This document shows, piece by piece, positions 57,330 through 64,000 of a stretch of DNA of 64,000 bases. The position numbers were made by a program, and so were the translations under genes. How positions within the stretch are numbered: position 1 is the stretch's first letter; every line of letters begins with the position of its first letter. The stretch spans positions 15,180,216 to 15,244,215 of the forward strand of contig CM070725.1 in assembly GCA_036346275.1 (NCBI GenBank), written 5' to 3'. The notes under the pieces are model-generated. The model did not search any database. It had not been told where the DNA came from and saw only the letters and a list, made by a program, of their open reading frames with translations. The DNA comes from Otatea glauca. Its lineage: Eukaryota; Streptophyta; Magnoliopsida; Poales; Poaceae.

Positions 57330-58232
57330 TTACGGCGGTGTTCTCTGCACTCCTCCTTGAGCATTGTTACCTTGGGCCAACGTCTGATAACTCTGTCCTG
57401 GTGGTCGCGGCGCAGGTGTTGCTGGTTTGTTAACAGCTTGTGGTTGGAACCTAGCAAATTGTTGCAGGGTCATCCTCATTCGCAGGTGGTTAGGGCGTCC
57501 ACCTGAGTTGGTCATCAAGCGCTTGCGATTCTCCCCCAGTTCTTTGCGCTTATCCTCCAGAATCAAAGCCTTGTTTACCAATTCTTGAAAATCTGAAAAA
57601 GTGTGGGTAATTATCCCCACTTGCAGCCCTGAGTTTAGTCCTTTCATGAAGCAGGACTGCCTGGCCTTGTCTGTCGCTACGTCCTCAGAAGCATAGCGAG
57701 CTAACTGCGTGAATTTGTTCAAGTAATCGGCCACCGGTTGGCCTCCTTGCTTAAGCGCCCTGAATTCTTCCTTTTTTAGGTCCATCATCCCTTCCGGTAC
57801 ATGGTACTGGCGGAAGGCCGTTGCAAACTCTTCCCATGTGATTTCCATGGATGCCTCATGAGCAGCACAGTAGTTCTCCCACCATTTTGCAGCTGTTCCT
57901 CTCAATGGTTCTCAGCCAATCGTCCGCTTCCAAGGGGTTGACATTGCCTGAGAATGTTGGTGGTCGGGTCCTCATGAAGTCCGACAACTTGGAGTAAGGA
58001 CGAGGCCCGCCATTGTTGTTCGGGCGTGAGGGTTGTTGACTCTGACCATATTGGTCATCTGTCATTGCATCATTATGCGTGCGAGTGCATGCGTGAGAAA
58101 AGCTCCCAAGTTACGCATATCTCTTGGCGGTGCTTGTTGCGGTGGTGCTCCTTCGTTGGGATTGTTGCCTGAGCGCAGACCACTTCCTGAAGCTCCATTG
58201 TTGCTGCGAGTGTTCACCATCTGCTTGGTTGC
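57330..58232 (-). pseudogene. Tekay copy 2 gag
   Basis: It starts at MVNTRSNNGASGSG (ATG about 58232), continues through MTDDQYGQSQQPSR.. and, after a frame change near 57900, an open stretch with AAKWWENYCAAHEASMEITWEEFATAFRQ and YLNKFTQLARYASEDVATDK. This is the Retrotrans_gag (capsid) domain. The zinc-knuckle region (about 57330-57280) is disrupted by stops. Gag packages the element RNA. A splice-acceptor-like ccaagcag directly precedes the ATG, which may matter for how gag is expressed relative to the upstream ORF. Confidence 0.85.
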
Positions 58233-58500
58233 TTCTTGGGTTAGGAAAGATAGATGTAGCATAGATAAGATGCAAGAATTTCTAAGGTGGGGAAAACAGG
58301 TTAAATCCAACTTAAATAATCTTTATTAATACTTGGTATGGTTGCTTACAATGCCTAAGGGCTTTGCAACACATACTGCACACTCAGCAGACAATTAAGA
58401 ACCAAACTAAACATGCAACCTTAACGTCTACTAAAAGGTAAAGACTAACTTAAAGATGCGACTCAACACTCGAGTCTCAACACAACTCTAAGACCAACTC

Positions 58501-58856
58501 TCACTCATCCAGCCACCCTGGCTGAGACTGATCCGGCGCATACACCGGAGGGTGGGCTGGCATGGGTGCGAACTCATCTTGGTGACCCTCTGCTGGCTCC
58601 TCAGGCTCCCATTCACGCTCCTCTGGGTCTTCCTCTTCTTCTTCGGTGACTCCATCTAGCTCCTGGACAACCTGGTCCGCCAACTCCTCGGCTACCTGCA
58701 AGGCCTCCTCCAGCTCGTTGATGACCCTGGTTACTGCGTCACGGGTCTTCTGAAGCTCTCGCTCGGACACCCTCAGTGCCTCGTACACTGTCTCCAGCTC
58801 CTGAGCAGTGTCCCTCAGGTGCTCCTCCTGGGCAATGGCGAACTTAGCAAGGTGTA
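58501..58856 (-). pseudogene. C-terminal part of an extra ORF upstream of Tekay gag (coiled coil, acidic)
   Basis: Open from the break at 58856: VHLAKFAIAQEEHLRDTAQ, then YEALRVSERELQKTRDAVTRV and INELEEALQVAEELADQVVQ, a strongly predicted coiled coil by heptad pattern. An acidic tail (TEEEEEDPEEREWEPEEP) and a Pro-rich end to the stop at 58501 follow. It precedes gag on the same strand, separated by about 270 bp that contains aataaag. Its N-terminal part is missing here but is probably the frame at 59188-59355 of the neighbouring + fragment. The function is unknown to me. Confidence 0.55.
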
Positions 58857-59354
58857 CGAGTTCCGCTGTGTATGACTATGATAGCATCTATGTTAAGCCT
58901 GTGTGCACTAGCGTGATCCTGGACTAGTACGGTATACACAGAGGGTCTGGATTTGCAAATTCGGGTCCCGACAGAGGTGGTATCAGAGCCATACTGACTA
59001 TAGGTCTTGGCCCTAGGTAGTTGGTATCTCTTAGGAGTGTCCAAAATTATTTTCTAAAGAAAAAGAAAAATTGACTAATAAGAAACTCTTGGCTTATCTC
59101 ATTCTTCTACTCTCACCCTTGCTAAAATTACCTTCTTGTCGTTGCCATTTCGAGTGGAAATCTTATTCAAAATTTTGTTTTGAATAGATGCCGATCTTCC
59201 AGTCCTTCGAGTCGAGGCAGGGTGGCTATGACATGGAGCTGTGGAGAGTTCTTCAAGTAATTGGAGGCTTCGATCGTCCGCTCTACCGAGGAAGCAATTG
59301 GAACGTCAACGGTGTGCATCGGGGGTTCTTCTGCAAACTGACCATCTTCGCTCG
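58857..59354 (+). mobile_element. Tekay fragment in + orientation: LTR tail, PBS, leader, start of the extra ORF
   Basis: 58857-58973 matches the last ~117 bp of the Tekay LTR (from ttccgctgtgtatgac to GGGTCCCGACA). A primer-binding site follows at 58978, then a leader of about 200 bp, then ATG 59188 opening MPIFQSFESRQGGYDMELW and VHRGFFCKLTIFA. The frame is broken at 59355 by another + Tekay LTR. The left edge (58857) directly abuts oppositely oriented Tekay coding DNA. Confidence 0.8.
58978..58990 (+). other. Primer-binding site (initiator tRNA-Met) of the + Tekay fragment
   Basis: tggtatcagagcc lies four bases after the LTR end CGACA and matches the complement of the plant initiator tRNA-Met 3' end. 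Confidence 0.9.
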
Positions 59355-61648
59355 TGTAACATCCCAAAAATTTGGCTTAAATATTATTTTATTGCTTAAA
59401 AGTGCAATTATGATTTTCTGGAATTTATTTGGATTTTTCTGGATTTATTTGAATTAATTCTTATTTCAAGTTTATTGCCTTTTATTCAAATCTATTTAAA
59501 TCTATAGAAAGTCCAAATAAAGTTTTGACAAAAATATTTTATTTGAGTCCAGAATGTCTCAAAGTATTTTTGAGATTTTTCCTAATAGTTTTATCCTTTA
59601 AAATAAATAAAATGAATTTCTGGAATTATTTTAAATAAGAAATCTTAAAAAGTCCAGTGAGCAGGTGTTGGGCGAGCCCGGCCTCGCGCTTGAACTGCTT
59701 GTAGCGGCCCGGTCGGCCCGTGAACCTCTGCGGGGAAAACCCTAGATCAGTAGCCGTTCATGCGCGATCCAACGATCCAGGGAAGGCCGCGTGTGCGCCC
59801 TTGTCTTGGCCGTCGGATCAGGGACACGCGTCGCATCGTCGTTCTTCGTCTCCGATGCGAACTCGGAGTCCCCCGCCATAACGACTCCGGACTTCTCCGC
59901 CATGTAGGGCTCGAACGTCGAGGCTATAAATAAGGGGGGTAGCACCCCGAGGTTCGCAGTCGCGCGCCGCGTCTTTTAGTCGGGCGTTCCGCGAGCAGCC
60001 CTAGAACGCATCTGAGCTCGTCGGAGTTAGCGAAGTCCTCGCGCTTTTTCCGCTTGAAGCTCGCCGTCAGGAAGTCTCCGCCGTCGCCAAGGTCGCCAAC
60101 GTGTTAGCGCGTGACGGTAGCGTCCGTGAAAGCGAAGCATCGCGGAGACCCTTCCTTCGTCGTCGCGGTGGTCTTCGTCTCAAGTCCGCGAAGAAGCGTT
60201 GCCGCGCCGCCATCGCTAGGCTCGAAGGTAACGGCCGTCGGATCTTGAAGGGCGAGATCGTGCCACGTAGGGTTGTGATCGGTGGCCGTTAGATGCGATC
60301 GTGCGGTGGGATTCCGCGTGCGTGTGGACCAATCGGGAGTGACATGTGTCGGGCGTGGGTGCCGGGCGCCGTGGACCGAGTTCACCGTGGTCTCGCTGCT
60401 GCGCGTGGACTCGATTCATCTGCCGAGACGCGTGTCGACTTGTGATTGGCCCGAGGTCTCGCTGACGTCATGCTTGCGTCATAAAGGGATTTTCAATTGG
60501 AAAAATAATCCGATTGGAAATTCTGTGATGATGACGTCATCATGAGGTCACACTGACGTCATAAATCGATTTTTCAGTATAAAAATAAATCTGTTAAATT
60601 CGAATTTCTGATTTTCTAATTTCAGTATTTATTTCAAACTTCAAAAGGCTATATCTTTTGCATCGTAACTCGGATTTGAGTGATTCCAGTTTCTAAAAAT
60701 TTGTAAAATTGAGATCTATTTAATGGTGAATTTTAATTGATTTTTGGAGTTCATTTTCTCTCTATTTTGGTATTTATTTGCTTTTCTCCTTCGGTACGCG
60801 TAGACGTTGAATTGTGCGACGCTTCGGAGGAAGATCCAGCAACTCAAGAGCAAGTTCCAGAACCAGATCAAGACCTATTCCAAGGCAAGTTGTGCTTTGA
60901 TCATGCTGAACCCATGTTTATAAAATTGCTATATTTGTTTTACCCTATTGCATATTATTTCAAGAGTACAATTGTTTCAAATTAAATTGGGACTTAGCTA
61001 TTATACCAATTTGATCTACACCCTACCTTGTCATTGTATGCCATGATCCATTGTCACCCTAGATTGGTTAAATATAGTTGGTTAATAATTATAATCAACA
61101 TTGGAGGATTAGTTCGTATTAGTTGCTTAGCCATGCCACGTCATCACATGTGTCAGAATCATTGATAATTAATTTTGATTAATGGAATATGGAACAATGA
61201 TATGAACTTGTGTGTCATGTGGAATCACAAGATGAGATTGAGTTGTTGTGGCGAGTCAGGTCACGCAACGATGTTGAATTGTTGATGGCACGTGGTGCTT
61301 GGTAATCAACTGGGTGATAATAACTTAGATTGGGGCAAGTGGCAAGGGGCGAGGAGGCCAAGGTGGGCCCGATGGGCAGATGATATGTGGATGTCTTACC
61401 TTGATCACACTAAGGACTTAACCTTGCAAGCCTTTGACCTGAGTCAATCATGCAACCACATGTCTGGTATGGGCCAGCCTAGCTGAGTAATTTGCAATGT
61501 CTTAATTTTGGTACTATCGTGGTGGTGTGAGTTCGAGTTATGGAGTAATTCACATGGCGCAAGAGGGGGCCCGGATGTAGTAACCAGTCCCACGGTGTTG
61601 AAACCTTAGCGGGTAGTATCCGGTTAAGCGAGCATTGTAAAGGCTTTG
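59355..61648 (+). mobile_element. Tekay LTR (+), truncated by a Tat-like insertion
   Basis: It starts TGTAACATCCCAAAAATTTGG at 59355. A TATA box (ctataaataag, 59924-59934) marks the LTR promoter. Landmarks at 60770-60900 (gcgtagacgttg; agacctattccaaggcaagtt) and 61320-61650 match the other Tekay LTRs. The last part is missing: the LTR is interrupted at 61649 by the end of a minus-strand Tat-like LTR. It is itself inserted in the extra ORF of the + Tekay fragment. ORFs inside are not genes. Confidence 0.85.
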
Positions 61649-62527
61649 TGTCGGCGTTTTCTCGGCCTTGGCAAGTAAATTTGTAAGTCTAGAAGTGCGC
61701 GTTCCACTCACTGAATGGTTAGACTCGTGAGTCCAAGATGTATCTTGGTTCGGCCAAGGTCCCTACTCGATTCGTGTGGTGGTGTTGTATTACTCTTGAG
61801 CACGGATGACGCACAAAGTTTTACAAGCGAGAATGCCAATGGCTTAGCGAGATGGGTTTGATAGCGCCTCTCTCTCTCTCTCTCTCGATCGTTTAGCCCC
61901 TCCTCCTTTTATATAGAAGGAAGGCGGGTTACATCGAGAGTTGGGAGGAAGAGCGAGGTGACCTATGCTAGGAGCTCGGTCCTTCGTCACGTGGATGGTC
62001 GCCACCCGTCTTGCCCATCTTTGGGTTGGTAGCCTTGGTGGTCGGGGAGGTTAGGTATTCCCGGAAATAGCGTACTTGCCCTCTGTGACCCTTGCGAATC
62101 TTGGCGTCGAGTGCGTGGCGTTGGTCTTTGCCTCGGGAGGGAGCGTGCGCTCGTCTTTGTCGTGATTGGTTGATGGGGTTGGAAGCTTTGTCTTCTGCAG
62201 ATCACGAGATCTTCTTGGGAAGGAGCCACCGCCCTTGTATAGTCGCTCGATTGACCTCATTCGGGGTGCGTGGCGGTAGGGTGATGAGGACGACCGCGCA
62301 CTCGGTGTCCGTTGCCTTGGTTCGGTTGGAGTCGGAGATCCCGCCCGCCAAGAAGTCGGGGCGGAGCGTCTGGTCGGATTCGCTTCCCGGCGGTCGGGAG
62401 CGGATGTCTTCTTGTGATCTCGCAGCGATCGGTCGTGGCGGGCGGGCGGCGCACTGTTGGTGGAGATATGCTTGAGGCGGCGCTCATCGCCGGGCTGTTG
62501 GGGTATCCTTTTTATTAGTATTCGTCA
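61649..62527 (-). mobile_element. Second Tat-like LTR (3' LTR)
   Basis: On the minus strand a purine-rich GGGAGTTCGGGGCTCT (about 62528-62543) precedes TGACGAATACTAATAAAAAGG. The LTR ends GAGAAAACGCCGACA at 61649, 879 bp, TG...CA. A TATA box (ctatataaaagg, about 61907-61918 on minus) and a (GA)n tract follow in the transcribed part. It interrupts the + Tekay LTR. The other LTR and flank lie outside the window. Confidence 0.65.
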
Positions 62528-62543
62528 AGAGCCCCGAACTCCC

Positions 62544-63439
62544 AAGCGATTTGGCAGTCGGTTGGGGTTGAACTTGGCGAAAGTGGTGGTCGAACTGGTA
62601 GGTCGGTCCGGCCGTCCGGTTAGCGATTTCCGTCGGTGTGCCGTTGGATCCGACGGCGTTCGGAGTTTGGTCGGGGCATTTGAACCGCCGGGCTTTACTC
62701 GCCTCGTTGCGCATGCCGAGTATTGTTTGGCGCGCCGCTACCGCTCGTCTTCTTGATCGCCTCGGGTTTACGGTGAAGGATGCTTCGTTTTCCGCACCGC
62801 ATTTACTCGAGGCGCTTAGCCTCCTTCGTCCGGATATATATACATGCGTTGTAGCTTGCTTGAATGGGATGAGCTTTTCTTTTGTTCTTTCAAATGGCTT
62901 GAGACACCCTCTAGTCTTTAGCCGGCGATGGCGTCGCGGTGGAAGAAGAAGATCCTCCGCCGAGCTTTGGGCTGAGTTCGACGGCGATGGCCGAGCTTAG
63001 GGAGGAAGAAGTGCGGCCGTGACGCCGCTTGTTGACGCTGCGCCGAGGCCGTTCGAGGCTCGAGGTGGTAAGGGGGCCTTCGGAGGCGATGGCGCAAGGC
63101 GCCGACCGTGGTTAGTGCGGCCGCGTCGATGTCGCCGAGCGGCGATGGAGGCATCGGCGTGTTGCTTGCGCCGCGGCGGGTATCCGTCGACCGAGCAAGG
63201 GCCTACCGGCAGATGCCGTCGGTGCCACCGATGCCGCACGGATGTTTGATAGGTTCTTGGCGTGGGTAGAGTCCCGCTGTGGTGTAGCGTGGCCACTCTT
63301 GTATCCGCTGTCATGTGTGTAAAGTCGTGTAAAGTTTGAGCTGTTGGCCTATAATGAAATTTTCTTTTCATTATGAAAATGTCGCTATGCGATGAGTTTG
63401 CTTTAATTTTAATCGCTGTGGCGGCGCCTTGGTGGCAGG
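62544..63439 (+). other. Internal region of the second Tat-like element with an antisense promoter-like segment
   Basis: On +, a TATA-like gatatatatacatg (about 62832) is followed about 95 bp later by ATG 62928 (MASRWKKKILRRALG, then stop) and GC-rich coding-like DNA to about 63245. This mirrors the antisense ORF layout next to the first Tat-like LTR. The frame is broken. An inverted repeat ataatgaaa..tttcattat lies at 63351-63375, near the likely 3' end of such a transcript. Confidence 0.35.
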
Positions 63440-64000
63440 CGACCGGATGCCTCTGTGAGGTTCGGGTGTCAGAGTGCTCGTTTAACGTCGTAGCTAGACA
63501 AAGCCTTGGCCGGCAGGACGGCCGGATGCCTCTGTGAGGTTCGTGTCCGAGTGCCTTGGTCGGCGGGGACGACCGGATGCCTCTGTGAGGTTCGGGTGTC
63601 CGAGTGCCTTGGTCGGCGGGGCGACCGATGCCTCTGTGAGGTTCGGTGTCCGATCGCTTGGTGGCAGGACGGCCGGATGCCTCGTGAGGTTCGGTGTCCG
63701 AGTGCTCGCTTAACGTCGTAGCTAGACAGTGCCTTGGTCTGGGGACGACCGGATGCCTCTGAGAGGTTCGGGTGTCCGAGTGCTCGCTTAACGTCGTAGC
63801 TAGACGAAGCCTTGGTCGGCGGGACGACCGGATGCCTCTGAGAGGTTCGTGTCCGATCGCTTGGTCGGCGGGGCGGCCGGATGCCTCTGTGAGGTTCGTG
63901 TCCGAGTGCCTTGGTTGGCGGGACGGCCGGATGCCTCTGTGAGGTTCGGGTGTCCGATCGCCTTGGTCGCGGGGCGGCCGGATGCCTCTGTGAGGTTCGT
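63440..64000 (+). repeat. Tandem array with alternating ~50- and ~79-bp units, open at the window end
   Basis: Ten starts of the unit (c)cggatgcctctgtgaggttcg are seen from 63443 to 63977. Most are spaced about 50 bp (ending gtgccttggtcggcgggacg); three are spaced about 79 bp because they carry an extra block (gctcgcttaacgtcgtagctag..). Units differ by single-base changes and small deletions. The array lies inside the second Tat-like element and continues past the window. Confidence 0.9.

Noticed and set aside
59742..60545. ORFs within 59.7-60.5 kb
   Set aside because: Located in the GC-rich promoter part of a Tekay LTR just around its TATA box; not conserved as frames in sister LTRs.
63440..64000. 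CRISPR-like array
   Set aside because: Repeats are about 50 bp without constant spacers, in plant retrotransposon DNA. It is an ordinary tandem repeat.

Overview
The window looks like repeat-rich nuclear DNA of a grass (Poaceae). Evidence: the single intact gene has GC-rich third positions; Ty3-gypsy chromovirus (Tekay/Del type) elements carry LTRs of about 3.1-3.5 kb; Tat-like LTRs follow a CGGGGGCTAC polypurine tract; and Tourist and Stowaway MITEs are present. A panicoid grass is my inference; the species cannot be read from the sequence. No rRNA or tRNA gene, CRISPR array or bacterial feature was seen.

Layout. 0-9 kb: a broken brassinosteroid-signalling-kinase fragment, an old solo LTR, two decayed exons of a cysteine-type LRR protein, CACTA ends, a FAR1-related pseudogene and simple repeats. 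10-24 kb: the only convincing host gene, an intronless leucine-rich-repeat receptor-like kinase at 16198-18702 (+). It is hemmed in by a hAT transposase pseudogene, MITEs, a 5' fragment of a Copia element and four pieces of an AT-rich repeat family built on ~171-bp tandem units. 25-35 kb: nested Tekay LTRs, one a complete solo LTR with a perfect 5-bp target duplication, then an inverted Tekay gag-pol remnant cut by a second chromovirus LTR. 35-42 kb: low-complexity DNA, a duplicated GC-rich segment, Tourist MITEs and two copies of a GC-rich foldback element.

42.5-50.7 kb: CACTA remnants. These are a 5' terminus, the N-terminal part of a TNP2-type transposase on +, hairpin arrays, and on - a large second ORF with Transposase_24-like, coiled-coil, DUF8039-like and Ulp1-like parts. 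That ORF is split by a 1.5-kb Copia solo LTR with a perfect GGTCT duplication. A Tat-like LTR and an antisense ORF start follow. 50.7-59.4 kb: a second, better preserved Tekay element on -, joined at its 5' side to a + oriented Tekay fragment. 59.4-64 kb: a further + Tekay LTR interrupted by a second Tat-like LTR, whose internal side ends in a 50/79-bp tandem array that runs off the window.

How it works together: the receptor kinase is the one gene expected to act for the plant, probably as a membrane receptor. Its promoter is squeezed into about 400 bp between TE-derived DNA and the start codon, with a short upstream ORF in the likely 5' leader. Nearly everything else is transposon DNA in successive layers of insertion. 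Family assignments rest on motif recognition by eye, without database searches.
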